A DNA stretch of 64,000 bases from Bradyrhizobium campsiandrae (GTDB taxonomy: Bacteria > Pseudomonadota > Alphaproteobacteria > Rhizobiales > Xanthobacteraceae), in NCBI RefSeq assembly GCF_014529705.1, contig NZ_JAANIH010000042.1:1-64000 (forward strand), in the 5' to 3' direction. Positions 26,362-35,735 of the stretch are shown here, one piece after another. The notes under the pieces were generated by a model, which was given only the letters and a program-made list of their open reading frames with translations, did not search any database and was not told the origin of the DNA. How positions within the stretch are numbered: the first letter of the stretch is position 1; each line of letters starts with the position of its first letter. Both the position numbers and the translations under genes were made by a program.

Positions 26362-27394
26362 GGCTGCTCCCCGCTTCGCGCTCCTGCCGCCATTCGGCCA
26401 TGCGCGAGAAATGGATCGCCGAGGTCCCGCGCCAGCCGCCGACCTTGGTTTGCTGGATGACGATCGGAAGGACAGATTTGATGTAGGCGACGATCTCCTC
26501 GCGCCGCAGGCCGAGACCAGCCTGCATCACCATGAGCGCCAGTTGTTCGAAGGCGCCGGCGGGACTGTCGGCATGGACCGTCGTGATGCTTCCCGGGTGG
26601 CCAGTGTTGATTGCACGCAGGAACGAATAGGCCTCCGAGCCACGGATCTCGCCGAGAAAGATGCGGTCGGGGCGCAGGCGCAAGGAGGCCTGCAGCAGCA
26701 TCTCGACGGTTACGCGCGCTTCGCCCTGATCTCCCTTCGACGCGACAAGCGGCAGGTAGTTCTTTTGGATCGGTTTGACCTCACGCGTGTCCTCGATGGT
26801 GATGATGCGCTCGTCTTCAGGCACTTCCTTGAGGATCGCGTTGAGGAACGTCGTCTTGCCCGAGCTCGTGCCGCCCGACAGGAGGATCGAATAGCGGTTG
26901 ACGACTGCCAGCCTGATGAACTCCTCGATGCGGCCCGCGTCGAGATGCTCACACAGCTGGCGATCGATGTCCGAGAGCGCGCCCTCGCCCGCCGTTTCCA
27001 CCTGTTTGAACGAGCCGAGCTTGCGATAGTCATCGAGCCGCATCTCCTTGATCACCTGTTTGCGGATCGCAAAGCCCCCGCCGCCAGTGGTCGCTGGCGG
27101 AATCACGCCCTGAAAACGCTCGCCGGTCGGCAGTGCGGCCGACAGAAGCGGGTGCTCCTCGTTGACGCTCTGACCGGAATGACCCGCGACCCGCTCGGCG
27201 AGATGGCGGATCGCCTGCTCGGTCAACTGATCGACGACATGGCGTTCCATCGCCGCCTGGCCGAAGCGCTCGACCCAGACCTCGCCCGGTCCGTTTGCAC
27301 AGATCTCGACAACCTGATCGTCCTCGAGCCAGGGGCGCACCGGCTCCAGCGCCCGGTCAATGAAGACCGTCAGGCTTCTGGCCGGCGCGTTCAC
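26339..27394 (-). CDS. virB11: VirB11 secretion ATPase
   Basis: A 351-aa hexameric traffic ATPase. N-terminal domain (1-150) includes VEICANGPGEVWVERFG. Walker A is LLSGGTSSGKTTFLNAIL (about 171-188), the Asp box is IITIEDTREV, Walker B is RIFLGEIRGSEAYSFLRA, and a His box is TGHPGSITTVHADS. It powers pilus assembly and substrate transfer at the cytoplasmic face. Its start overlaps the virB10 end by 38 bases, so a slightly later start is possible. Confidence 0.94.
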   Translation of the reverse strand: MNAPARSLTVFIDRALEPVRPWLEDDQVVEICANGPGEVWVERFGQAAMERHVVDQLTEQAIRHLAERVAGHSGQSVNEEHPLLSAALPTGERFQGVIPPATTGGGGFAIRKQVIKEMRLDDYRKLGSFKQVETAGEGALSDIDRQLCEHLDAGRIEEFIRLAVVNRYSILLSGGTSSGKTTFLNAILKEVPEDERIITIEDTREVKPIQKNYLPLVASKGDQGEARVTVEMLLQASLRLRPDRIFLGEIRGSEAYSFLRAINTGHPGSITTVHADSPAGAFEQLALMVMQAGLGLRREEIVAYIKSVLPIVIQQTKVGGWRGTSAIHFSRMAEWRQEREAGSSHGAHRRL

Positions 27395-28706
27395 GTCTGA
27401 TCTCCTGCAAGGCTTCCTTGACCGGGTCGGGATAGAAGGCCGAGAAATCGAGGTCCCGGCGCACGAAGACGATGATCCGCGTCCCCTGGTCGAGATAGAT
27501 CGTCGGCGGAATGTTGATCGAGTTGCGAAGCGCCTCCTGCGCGATGTTGGTCAGTGTCTGCGAGACGTTCTGGGCCGCGATCTGGCGCGCCTGCAGGCTC
27601 AGCTGGTTCTGATTGACCCCAGTCTGCGTCTGGGTAATTGCGCCGGTGACCGGATCGGTCGTGGTGATGATCGTTCCGTTGCCAATGTTGTTATTGTTCT
27701 GGCCATAGGCACTCAGGAATTGCGCCGCGCCGCCGACGACCGACAGCATGATCGCGGCGCCGAAGCGTTCGACATAGTGATTGTCGACGAAGCCCGCATT
27801 GCCGGCCCGACCGAGATCGTCGGTCCCGTTCGAGCCGAGCTGCACGGAAACGCCGTCGGAGCGCAGAAGGCGGGTCCAGACGACGAAGACGCGCGTCTGG
27901 CCCTGTGTGATACCCGACTTGTATTCGCCGACGAGGCGCGTCCCGGCGGGAATGAGAATTCGGCGTCCGTCGAACGACCACACGTTCTCCGTCACCACGG
28001 CGCGGACCATGCCCGGCAGATCGCTCTGCACCGCCGTTTCGAGAACACCGCGGATCATCGTTCCCTGCGCGACAAGCGCGTCGATGCGCGGGTTCTTGGT
28101 GGCGCGCGCCGTATCGACGCCGGCGGCCGACACCGAAGCGAGGAAGCGCCGGTTCGGATCATCGTCCGGCTGCGCGGCGTTCGAAGATCCATTGCTGTCA
28201 GGATTGACCGAACCGGCCGTCGCTGCGGCATTGTCGGAGATCACCTGCGGCGCGCGCAGGCGCTCCCATTTCCGGCGCTCCTCTTCTTCCTTACGCTGAC
28301 GTTCGAGCTCGGCGAGCCGGCGTGCTTCGTCGTCATTCGGGGGATTAAGCGTCAGGGGAGGTTCGGGCGCCGCCGGCGGCTGGATGGTGACCGGCGGGGG
28401 CACCGGTGGCGGCGGAGGGACGTCAGGAGCTTTCGGGATGACGATCGTTCCCTGATTGGTCTGCGGCCGCGGCGCGGAAAGCGACGGCGCGGGGAACTGC
28501 GTTGTCGTGAATTCCTCCTTGTCCGGCGTCGTCATGCTCGTCGTGCGAGGCTTGGTGGAATTGTAGATCATCCACGCGGCGACGAGGACGGCGCCGAGCG
28601 GGATACCGAATTTCAGGAATCGGCCGACCGTCGTGCTGCCGCGGGCCACTGAGGTCGCGGCCGAGGCCTCGAGTTCGAATGAGCGATAATCGTCAGGCGT
28701 CGGCAT
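27357..28706 (-). CDS. virB10: VirB10 core-complex protein
   Basis: A 449-aa protein of TrbI/VirB10 type with a cytoplasmic N-terminus, one membrane helix (FGIPLGAVLVAAWMIYNS, about 33-50) and a periplasmic Pro-rich linker (PPPPPVPPPVTIQPP). It has an E/R-rich coiled segment and a C-terminal beta-barrel domain (ALVAQGTMIRGVLETAVQSD through IFVRRDLDFSAFY) containing the outer-membrane antenna. It spans both membranes and transmits energy from VirB11/VirD4 to the outer-membrane pore. Confidence 0.93.
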   Translation of the reverse strand: MPTPDDYRSFELEASAATSVARGSTTVGRFLKFGIPLGAVLVAAWMIYNSTKPRTTSMTTPDKEEFTTTQFPAPSLSAPRPQTNQGTIVIPKAPDVPPPPPVPPPVTIQPPAAPEPPLTLNPPNDDEARRLAELERQRKEEEERRKWERLRAPQVISDNAAATAGSVNPDSNGSSNAAQPDDDPNRRFLASVSAAGVDTARATKNPRIDALVAQGTMIRGVLETAVQSDLPGMVRAVVTENVWSFDGRRILIPAGTRLVGEYKSGITQGQTRVFVVWTRLLRSDGVSVQLGSNGTDDLGRAGNAGFVDNHYVERFGAAIMLSVVGGAAQFLSAYGQNNNNIGNGTIITTTDPVTGAITQTQTGVNQNQLSLQARQIAAQNVSQTLTNIAQEALRNSINIPPTIYLDQGTRIIVFVRRDLDFSAFYPDPVKEALQEIRRERAGQKPDGLH

Positions 28707-28712
28707 CGCCCG

Positions 28713-29516
28713 TCACCCTCCCCCGTTTGCGGCCATGCCGACGCGCTGCGGCGCATAGGGCTCCAGTCCGTTTGGCTCATGGACGTTCGTCAGCCGGCGA
28801 TTGAAGATGCAGGTCGATTCCTGTCCGTTCCGCAGCGTCCACTGCGGCGAGACCTTGTCGACCACGACGTATGGGCCCTCGGTACGGAAATTCACGAGGC
28901 TTTCGTTGCGATCGGCGTCGACAATATAGATTGCCGGTGTCTCGCCCTCGAAGCGGAACCAGGTCTTCGTTCCATCGTCGAAGACGGCGACGGGCTTGTT
29001 CGCGGACGAGCCCTTGTAGCCGTAATTGCTGTTCGCGTTGGCGATGTTGAGGCTCGCCAGGTTCGGGTTGGCGGCCCGCTCCTTGGCTTCCGCAAGGAGC
29101 TTCGCATTCGTCTCGTCCTCGGGAAAACGAAAGCGCACTGCATAGATCTGATTGCCTGCCGGACGCGTATTCGATCGCAAGAGAAACACATAGATGCGCT
29201 TGTCGGTCACGACATTGAGATTGGACTGCGCGTTTTTCTCAATCGGCTTGACGAAGATGATATCGCCCTTGCGGTTCGGCTCGACCTTCCAGGCGACGGA
29301 GTCGCCGAGTGCCAACGTCTCGATCTTCTCATCGGACTGCAGCTGGATCATCGTCGAGGTGCCGTAGCTCGCGTCGATCGCCGTGACATTGTCCTTGTTG
29401 TAGGCGACGTCGCGAACGCGCGAGTCGGTCCGCCCCGGCCGGGGCAGGGCCTCCGCGAAGGCGGGTGCCGTTGCAAGGCATAGGGCAAGAGCGGTGCCGA
29501 GGATCCGTGCGATCAT
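28713..29516 (-). CDS. virB9: VirB9 outer-membrane core protein
   Basis: A 267-aa exported protein with signal peptide (ILGTALALCLATAPAFAEA, cleavage near 21) and the VirB9/TrbG/CagX fold. Landmarks are PGRTDSRVRDVAYNKDNV, TMIQLQSDEKIETLALGD and the C-terminal VFDDGTKTWFRF and NFRTEGPYVVVDKV. With VirB10 and the VirB7-like lipoprotein it forms the outer ring. The start overlaps the virB8 stop by 4 bases. Confidence 0.93.
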   Translation of the reverse strand: MIARILGTALALCLATAPAFAEALPRPGRTDSRVRDVAYNKDNVTAIDASYGTSTMIQLQSDEKIETLALGDSVAWKVEPNRKGDIIFVKPIEKNAQSNLNVVTDKRIYVFLLRSNTRPAGNQIYAVRFRFPEDETNAKLLAEAKERAANPNLASLNIANANSNYGYKGSSANKPVAVFDDGTKTWFRFEGETPAIYIVDADRNESLVNFRTEGPYVVVDKVSPQWTLRNGQESTCIFNRRLTNVHEPNGLEPYAPQRVGMAANGGG

Positions 29517-30229
29517 TGCTGCGCTCCGGCCGTGCCCGGCGACGGCGCGGATTCCTGATCACGTCGATATTCCAGCACCTGGAAGCCGAGCGGATTGTCG
29601 AAACGCCATTCGTTGCGCATCGGCGCGCCGCTATAGCGGAAGCGCACGAGCGAAACCCAATTCCGTGTTACGACGTTGGTCGCGGTTTTTTCGTCTGTCG
29701 AGAACCGCACCAAGGCCGTGCGGTTGTTCGGGAAGGTGACCGACTTGATATTGACCGCGATCTCGCTGTTCGTGCCGTGCAGCTTCACCGGGTTGTTCGG
29801 ATTGGCTGGCGAATAAATCTCGGTCAGCTCGCGCGCGGCATCACCCGTGGCGAGCAGCTGCGCGAGGTCGAAATTATCCTTGAGGGCGCGAGGATCGTAG
29901 GTCTCACGCGCCTTGATGTAACGCACGACGTTGAACATCGTGACGGCTTCGTCCTGCGTCAGTGCGCCTTCGGCCATAGGGCGCTTGACCTCGACGAAGC
30001 CCGTCGTCTTGTCGACCACGACCATATAGGGCTCGTAGGTCTTCAGCGGGACGAGCAGCGCAAGGACGCCGAGAGCGACGACGGCGACCACGCTCATCAC
30101 GGCGGCGACGATCCAGGCGAGCGCGCGCGAGTTGCGATTGCGTCGCGCGATGTCGTGCTCCCAGGTCGCCCCATCGGCATAGTAGCGCGGATCAATGCGC
30201 TTCGGTTCGGATGCGGTCGCGTCGCTCAT
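29513..30229 (-). CDS. virB8: VirB8 inner-membrane assembly protein
   Basis: A 238-aa bitopic protein with one membrane helix (LAWIVAAVMSVVAVVALGVL, about 36-56) and a periplasmic NTF2-like domain with VirB8 landmarks (ITFEVKRPMAEG-like VEVKRPMAEGALTQDEAV, MFNVVRYIKARETYD, and WVSLVRFRYSGAPM). It nucleates the inner-membrane complex. Both ends overlap the neighbouring genes by 4 bases, tight operon coupling. Confidence 0.93.
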   Translation of the reverse strand: MSDATASEPKRIDPRYYADGATWEHDIARRNRNSRALAWIVAAVMSVVAVVALGVLALLVPLKTYEPYMVVVDKTTGFVEVKRPMAEGALTQDEAVTMFNVVRYIKARETYDPRALKDNFDLAQLLATGDAARELTEIYSPANPNNPVKLHGTNSEIAVNIKSVTFPNNRTALVRFSTDEKTATNVVTRNWVSLVRFRYSGAPMRNEWRFDNPLGFQVLEYRRDQESAPSPGTAGAQQ

Positions 30230-31356
30230 GGCCGTCCTCCTCCGCCCGGAGTCGGCGTCGATGCTGAATTACGAATCTGATCGGCGAGGCGGCGAAACTC
30301 GGCCGACTGGGCCCACGACGTTGCCCGCAATCCGACGCGCGCCCGCTGGCGCGCCGCAAGCTCTTCCCGTCGCGAGGTCGAAGCCGGATTGAACGGGTTG
30401 CGGAAAGCCAGCCGCGCTCGGTTCGCGGCCACGCCGAACCGGAAGCCGGTCGCTGTCGCAAGCACCGCACCGACACGCGGCGCGAAGATCGGCACGCCGC
30501 TGGCGACCGCAGCCGCGACGTTGTTGATCTGACTCAAGAGCAGGATGCCGATGATCGCCAGCAAGACCACGGGTCCGATCGTTGCCCAGGTTGCCGATTT
30601 CGAATTGGCGACGCCATTCAGCGCGTCGATCGATTGCTGGATCAGCGAGACATAGAAGGCGAGGAATGCGTAGACGAGGACCTGCACGACGAAATACTGC
30701 GCGATCGAGCTCAGCCAGCCCGAGAAGAAGCGCGAGGTGGCGCCGAACAGCAGCAGGATGATGAAAACCGGGGCGAGCGCCAGCAGCAGCCACATGAACA
30801 GCTTCGACAGCACGATCAGGAAGATTGCGAAGCCTATCAGGATCGCCATGACGACGTAGAAGACCGCTGCGAAGATGTACGGACCCCAGTTCGTGATGCC
30901 GGCGTTCTGGAGAAAGGCTTCGGTCGCCGAGTTCGTCGTGTCCCACATGTTCTGCAACGCCGACTGCACACCGTTGACCGATGTCAGGTTTGCCGCCGTG
31001 CCGGTGTTGTTCGGCGTGGTGACGACGCTGAGCAGCGCATTGCCGATCGCCGATGGCCCGCTGTTCAACGCGTTGTAGGCGAGCGTCTGGAAGTCGCTCC
31101 AGCTGGTCGCGAGCGCATAGATTACGAAGGCGCGAAACAGCCGAAACGCATGATCGGCAGGACCGCCGGTTGCGGTCCCCTGCCAGATCCCGATGCCCCA
31201 GAAGATCACATAGAGCGTCAGAAGAAGGCCGGCGGCGCTCGTCGCTCCGCCGGAGGTCGCAGCATTCGAAAGCGCCTGGTAGGCACTTTGAACATAGTTC
31301 TGTCCAATCTGGTCGACCGACTGCAGGAGCGAGGTGATGTTGAAGGTGTTTCCCAT
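30226..31356 (-). CDS. virB6: VirB6 polytopic channel protein
   Basis: About 376 aa with five or more hydrophobic segments (for example GLLLTLYVIFWGIGIW, YFVVQVLVYAFLAFYVSLI, VVLLAIIGILLLSQI). I set the start at ATG 31356 (MGNTFNITSLLQSVDQIG) because GAGGGA lies 4-5 bases upstream. The longer frame to 31476 adds Arg-rich antisense-like sequence overlapping the lipoprotein gene. VirB6 forms the inner-membrane channel through which DNA passes. Confidence 0.9.
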   Translation of the reverse strand: MGNTFNITSLLQSVDQIGQNYVQSAYQALSNAATSGGATSAAGLLLTLYVIFWGIGIWQGTATGGPADHAFRLFRAFVIYALATSWSDFQTLAYNALNSGPSAIGNALLSVVTTPNNTGTAANLTSVNGVQSALQNMWDTTNSATEAFLQNAGITNWGPYIFAAVFYVVMAILIGFAIFLIVLSKLFMWLLLALAPVFIILLLFGATSRFFSGWLSSIAQYFVVQVLVYAFLAFYVSLIQQSIDALNGVANSKSATWATIGPVVLLAIIGILLLSQINNVAAAVASGVPIFAPRVGAVLATATGFRFGVAANRARLAFRNPFNPASTSRREELAARQRARVGLRATSWAQSAEFRRLADQIRNSASTPTPGGGGRP

Positions 31357-31364
31357 CGCTTCCC

Positions 31365-31559
31365 TCAGATCGGCCGCATCGGGCCGCAGCTGTCGAGCGC
31401 CGTGAACGCCGCCGGGACCTGGTGCGATGGAGTGTCGGTATAGGCGAGCGGCGTTCCGCCTTCGTCGGGAGAACACGGCGCTTTGAGAGGCTTATAAGCG
31501 CAGCCCGCGAGTGCGACGGCCAGGAGACATAGAATGCAGCAGCGCAAAGTGATCGTCAT
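31365..31559 (-). CDS. VirB7-like small lipoprotein
   Basis: A 64-aa protein with a lipoprotein signal (CCILCLLAVALAGC, lipobox LAGC with Cys at about 20) and a short periplasmic tail rich in Pro, Thr and Cys (C28, C58). Size, lipidation and position beside virB6 and virB5 fit VirB7, which crosslinks to VirB9 by a disulfide. The sequence is too short to prove family membership. Its start overlaps the stop of the 62-aa gene by 4 bases. Confidence 0.7.
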   Translation of the reverse strand: MTITLRCCILCLLAVALAGCAYKPLKAPCSPDEGGTPLAYTDTPSHQVPAAFTALDSCGPMRPI

Positions 31560-31744
31560 TTGGGGGGTGCCTTCGGCTGGGTGAAGGTCATCGCCCGGGA
31601 GGCAGCGGCGGCTGCGTCATCCTGTGTTGCGGTGCTCGGATTGTTGGTAGCGCTCGGGTGGCCGGATGAGAAGTAGGCACGTCCGGCGGCAAAGCCGAGG
31701 ACGAGAGCGACGACGATGGCAATTGCGATAACGCGTGGTGACAA
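31556..31744 (-). CDS. Small membrane-anchored protein in the virB operon
   Basis: A 62-aa protein with an N-terminal membrane helix (IAIAIVVALVLGFAAGRAYF) and a periplasmic Ser/Thr/Ala-rich tail ending SRAMTFTQPKAPPK. The RAMxFTQ ending is shared with the C-terminus of the adjacent VirB5-like protein (ARAMKFTQ). It could be an entry-exclusion or VirB5-anchoring protein; no family is recognised. Confidence 0.65.
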   Translation of the reverse strand: MSPRVIAIAIVVALVLGFAAGRAYFSSGHPSATNNPSTATQDDAAAAASRAMTFTQPKAPPK

Positions 31745-31760
31745 AGCCCCTGCCCCTACA

Positions 31761-32471
31761 TCACTGGGTAAACTTCATGGCGCGGGCGGCGGAGGACTCC
31801 GCGGCGATCCGGTCAAGGTTTGCCTGGTTGGCGGCAGCCGCCGCATTGTTCACGACACCGTTCAGCTCGTTGACGGTCTGGCCCGTCTGGATCTGGACCT
31901 GCGTGTTCTGGTCGACGCTGCCCTTGAGGTCCTGGGCGCTGCCGATCTGTTGCCCGCCCTGGGTGAAGGCCTGCGATCGCGTCTGGACGGCGCTCTGTGT
32001 CGAGTTGATCAGGCCGGAGAGCGTCGCGGCGACGTTCACCGAGTTCTTGTAAGCCGTGTCGACCGCATGGGTCTGGCCGTTTGCCAGCCCGGTGATCGTC
32101 TGTACGAGCTGCAGCCCGTTGATCAGCGTCGAGACGATGTTCTGGGAGCCGGCGCCCATGCCAGCGAAGGACAGCGCGCCGCCCGAAATCACCGACCCCA
32201 GCGATTGCGCCTGCGCCATGCTGAACCCGCTGCCAAGCGCCATCTGCGCCAGTGACCCCTGCGCCTGCGAGGTGCGATCGCCGGTCACCGCCTGCAGCGT
32301 CTTCTGGGTAAATTGCATGATCTGCTGATCGGCCGTCAGGATCGACTTGGTGTCGGTCGCGATCTGTTGTGCCTTCGCGAGATTGGCGTTGTCGATCACC
32401 GGGACCTGCGCCATGCCGGGCGACAGTCCGAGGGCCGTGAAAAGAACTGCAGTAGCGAATAGTGTGCGCAT
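31761..32471 (-). CDS. virB5: VirB5/TrbJ-like exported pilus-associated protein
   Basis: A 236-aa protein with a signal peptide (LFATAVLFTALGLSPGMAQ) followed by long Gln/Ala/Ser-rich helices (KAQQIATDTKSILTADQQIM, SGFSMAQAQSLGSVISGG, NELNGVVNNAAAAANQANLD), the mostly helical VirB5/TrbJ pattern. VirB5 is a minor pilus component contacting the recipient. It ends with the RAMKFTQ motif shared with the next gene. Confidence 0.7.
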   Translation of the reverse strand: MRTLFATAVLFTALGLSPGMAQVPVIDNANLAKAQQIATDTKSILTADQQIMQFTQKTLQAVTGDRTSQAQGSLAQMALGSGFSMAQAQSLGSVISGGALSFAGMGAGSQNIVSTLINGLQLVQTITGLANGQTHAVDTAYKNSVNVAATLSGLINSTQSAVQTRSQAFTQGGQQIGSAQDLKGSVDQNTQVQIQTGQTVNELNGVVNNAAAAANQANLDRIAAESSAARAMKFTQ

Positions 32472-32481
32472 CGGAACCTCC

Positions 32482-33318
32482 CTAGCGACCGGTCAATGTG
32501 GCCGCGGCATTTGCCGCGTTCTGGATTTGCGTGAGAAAGAACAGGACGTTGTTGTTGGTATCGACATAGCGGGCGGATACGCAGGCGGGATCAGGCGTGG
32601 CGCCGGGTGGCGTGGTCTGGCATGTCGATGGAGAACGGCAGGGATCGCTCGGCGTGCCCGCCCCGATCGTCCCGACCGGGCAGGCCGGCCCCTGCGTCGT
32701 CGTCGGCGGGTTCGCCGTCGCGCGCATTCCCATGGCGGCACGGCTCATGTCGCTGGTCTGCGCCAGGTTGAGAGCGTTGATCGCCGTGACCCAGAGGTTC
32801 GCCGAGCCGATCACATTGTTCCAGACGAGATTGTTCTGCAGCCGCGCGGCGCTGTTCATGTCGAGCGCGGCCATCACCGTCTGTGCCGTACCGACCTGGC
32901 CGGTGGCGGTCTGGAACCCCGATTTCGCCGCGGTGATCGTCGATCGGCTGGCGTCGAGGCCGCCGACCACGTCGCCGCTGGACTGGAACAGGGTTTGACT
33001 GTTGAGCGCGGCGCCCTGCGCGGTCGCGTCCTTGGTCAGCGACAGATCGGGACCATACGACTGGATGGACTGGGCGCCGGCGCCCGCTTGAGGCTGCACC
33101 GCCGGATTGGTGATGCTCGCTTTCTTGCCCGTCGTGACCGCGCATTTGACGCCGCTGTTGGCCTCCTTGCGCTGCGTCGTCACCGGCACGAGCTTGATGG
33201 TCGTGCTTGCCGTGTCGGACTTCTGCGTCAGTTGGGCCGCATCGTTGACCGGTATATTCGCAAAAGCCGGCGTGGCGCCGACGACGAGCAGGACGGCGAG
33301 AATGGCCGATAGCTTCAT
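32482..33318 (-). CDS. Exported T4SS-associated protein, second VirB5-like
   Basis: A 278-aa protein with a signal peptide (LSAILAVLLVVGATPAFA), a helical middle (SRSTITAAKSGFQTATGQVG, then VMAALDMNSAARLQNNLVWN) and a Cys/Pro-rich C-terminal part (GPACPVGTIGAGTPSDPCRS) likely held by disulfides. It lies between virB4 and virB5, as in systems with duplicated VirB5-type proteins. No firm family was recognised. Confidence 0.65.
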   Translation of the reverse strand: MKLSAILAVLLVVGATPAFANIPVNDAAQLTQKSDTASTTIKLVPVTTQRKEANSGVKCAVTTGKKASITNPAVQPQAGAGAQSIQSYGPDLSLTKDATAQGAALNSQTLFQSSGDVVGGLDASRSTITAAKSGFQTATGQVGTAQTVMAALDMNSAARLQNNLVWNNVIGSANLWVTAINALNLAQTSDMSRAAMGMRATANPPTTTQGPACPVGTIGAGTPSDPCRSPSTCQTTPPGATPDPACVSARYVDTNNNVLFFLTQIQNAANAAATLTGR

Positions 33319-35726
33319 GGCTCGCTCCTTCCCAGAAAGATCGGCAACCAGGCCGCAGGATCGTCTCCGACCTTCGCCCTGATCGCATCCAGTTCGGCGA
33401 CGGTCTCGGTGCGGCCGGAAAGGACCTTGATGAGGTCGGGCATGCCCGCGAGGTTCAGCCGGGCGACGACGCTGTCGCGTCCGTGCTTGATCAGGAAGGA
33501 GCGGCTCTCGGCCGCAGTCGAGCGGATCCAGTTCACCTCGCGTCCCGACAGCCGGAAGGCCTGCTTGTAGCTTTCGTCGTCCGCCTTCGGGTTCGGGAAG
33601 AAGATGTTCGTGCTGGTCTGCTCGATCAGCGTGTTCGAGGCCTTCGAGCGAACGATATCGGCGGCCGACTGGGTGCCGAAGCCGATAATGCCGTTCTGCT
33701 TGCGGATGGTTTTCAGCTTGTCGCGGATAAAGAAGGCGAAGACGTCGTCATCGAGCAGGCGCCAGCCCTCGTCCAGGAAGATCATCACCGGGTCGCCGGT
33801 GAGCAATTCCTCCGTGCGATGGAAGATGTACATCAGCGCAGCGGTGCGGATGACCGGATCGTCGAGGACGCGGGTCATGTCGAAGCCGAACACGCTCGAG
33901 ATCGAGAACTGGTCCTCTTCGTTGTTGAAGAGCCAGCCCCGCTGGTCGGGGCGCATCCAGCTTTCGAGGCGTGCGAGCAGATCGCCTTCCCCCGCCCGGA
34001 TGCGACCACGCAGCAGCGTCGAAAATGCCTTGAGCGTCCGCCCCTCGGGTCCGGCCGAGAGCGCGGCCGCGATCGCATTGCGGATCACCTGCTCCTCGGA
34101 GGCCGTCAAGTCGCCGCCATTGGCGGGCCGCAGCATGAAGGCGAAGAGCTGGTAGAGGAATTCACGGTTCGCCGCGGTGTCGGGAAGCGACAGCGGATTG
34201 AAGCCGGTCGGTTCGCCCGGCACCAGCGTCTCGTATTGGCCGCCGAGCGCACGGATGAAGATTTCGGCGCCGCGATCCTTGTCGACGAAGACGAGCTTCG
34301 GACGCGGGACGATGCGCTGGGTCTGCGCCGCGATGAACGACAGAAACACTGTCTTGCCCGATCCGGTTGGACCGACCACTGTGAAATTGCCGATGTCGCG
34401 GACGTGATGATTGTAATAGTAGGCGGTCTGCGACGTCGTCTCGAACACCGAAATTGCCGGTCCCCAATGATTGTCGCTCGGACGGCCGCTCGGGTAATTG
34501 TGCAGGGACGTGAAGCCGGCGAAATTCTTCGACGAAATCACCCCTTTGCGTGCGATGTAGGCAAAGTTGCCGGGAAGCTGCGACCAGAAGGCGGGCTCGC
34601 AGTTGAGATCCTCTCGCACCCAGATCACCGACCGATCCGTGAGCGCCGCGCCGACGGCGGTAACGGCCGCGCCCACTTCGGCAAGATCGCGGCCGAGACA
34701 CATGACCGTCATATGGTGCTCGCCGTAGATCGCCTCCGATCCCAGTAGCTCATCGCGTGCGTCGTCAAGATGCTCGGCAATGACCGATCCTGCTTCGTCC
34801 GACATATCGACCTGGCGCGACACCCGGTCGATCTGTTTTGCCGCTTCCGGACGATCGACGATCGCGAAGCTCTGCGTCGCGATGAACTCGTGCGGGACCC
34901 GAAGGAGGTTGTCGAAGGAGCCCGGCCCGGTCTGGGCGGGATATTCGCGGATCGACACCATCGCGCCGAAGCGCGTGTCTGCCGGGCCCGCCCCTTTGAT
35001 CTCGATTGCGTTGCGGCCGAAGAAGACGCGCTTCATGGCGAGCGCATCGGCAAGATCCATCCGCGGCAGATGCATGGGACGCGAGAGCCCGCCATTGAGG
35101 AGCTGGACGAGGAATTCGAGGGGCTCGGAGAACCACACGCCGTCGCGGTTGACGACGCCAAGCTGGCGCACGCCATAGGCGGCAAGGCTCTCGCGCACGG
35201 CGGTCGCGACGTCGCGCAGCTCGTTGAGGGCCGTCTGCCGGGCGACCGATTCGCCGGCCTCGTCCTTGCGGCCGAGCAGCTTCGTCAGCATCATGTCGAA
35301 GGTGCCCGCCTGTCCCTGCAGCGGCCTGCGCACGATCGTCAGGTAGAGATCGTTGACGAACATCCGGCGCCTGGAGAGCGCGGCGTTGTAGCGCTCATCG
35401 AGCTCGGCGCAGAACGCGTTGTCGAAGGTGGAATCGATGCGCGGCTGCACCTCCCGGCGCACGATGTGGGAAACCAGCGCAAAGCGAGAATTGGCAAGCG
35501 TGCGGACGATGTCGTTGCGGCCGAGCAGGCGCGCGTTCACTTCACTGATGTCGGAGGTTTCGAACGAATAGCCGTCGAGCTTGAAGATCGTCAGGACGAG
35601 ACCGTCCCGTGTCCGGATGATGTGGTCGTCGACATGCCTCGTATAGGGCACGTGCGACGCCACGGGTCGCTCGCGTCGCGAGACCGCTCCGTAGGTCAGC
35701 TCATCGAGAAGTGCCCGCGCCACCAT
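33315..35726 (-). CDS. virB4: VirB4 transport ATPase
   Basis: An 803-aa protein of CagE/TrbE/VirB4 type. The N-terminal domain carries SHVPYTRHVDDHIIRTRDG and membrane-associating segments. P-loop VVGPTGSGKTVFLSF is near residue 455, Walker B is VMIFLDEGWRLLDDD (about 645), and the C-terminal Arg finger region includes IGFGTQSAADI. It is the largest ATPase of the channel and needed for pilus biogenesis. It overlaps the next gene by 4 bases. Confidence 0.94.
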   Translation of the reverse strand: MVARALLDELTYGAVSRRERPVASHVPYTRHVDDHIIRTRDGLVLTIFKLDGYSFETSDISEVNARLLGRNDIVRTLANSRFALVSHIVRREVQPRIDSTFDNAFCAELDERYNAALSRRRMFVNDLYLTIVRRPLQGQAGTFDMMLTKLLGRKDEAGESVARQTALNELRDVATAVRESLAAYGVRQLGVVNRDGVWFSEPLEFLVQLLNGGLSRPMHLPRMDLADALAMKRVFFGRNAIEIKGAGPADTRFGAMVSIREYPAQTGPGSFDNLLRVPHEFIATQSFAIVDRPEAAKQIDRVSRQVDMSDEAGSVIAEHLDDARDELLGSEAIYGEHHMTVMCLGRDLAEVGAAVTAVGAALTDRSVIWVREDLNCEPAFWSQLPGNFAYIARKGVISSKNFAGFTSLHNYPSGRPSDNHWGPAISVFETTSQTAYYYNHHVRDIGNFTVVGPTGSGKTVFLSFIAAQTQRIVPRPKLVFVDKDRGAEIFIRALGGQYETLVPGEPTGFNPLSLPDTAANREFLYQLFAFMLRPANGGDLTASEEQVIRNAIAAALSAGPEGRTLKAFSTLLRGRIRAGEGDLLARLESWMRPDQRGWLFNNEEDQFSISSVFGFDMTRVLDDPVIRTAALMYIFHRTEELLTGDPVMIFLDEGWRLLDDDVFAFFIRDKLKTIRKQNGIIGFGTQSAADIVRSKASNTLIEQTSTNIFFPNPKADDESYKQAFRLSGREVNWIRSTAAESRSFLIKHGRDSVVARLNLAGMPDLIKVLSGRTETVAELDAIRAKVGDDPAAWLPIFLGRSEP

Positions 35727-35735
35727 CGTCGCACC

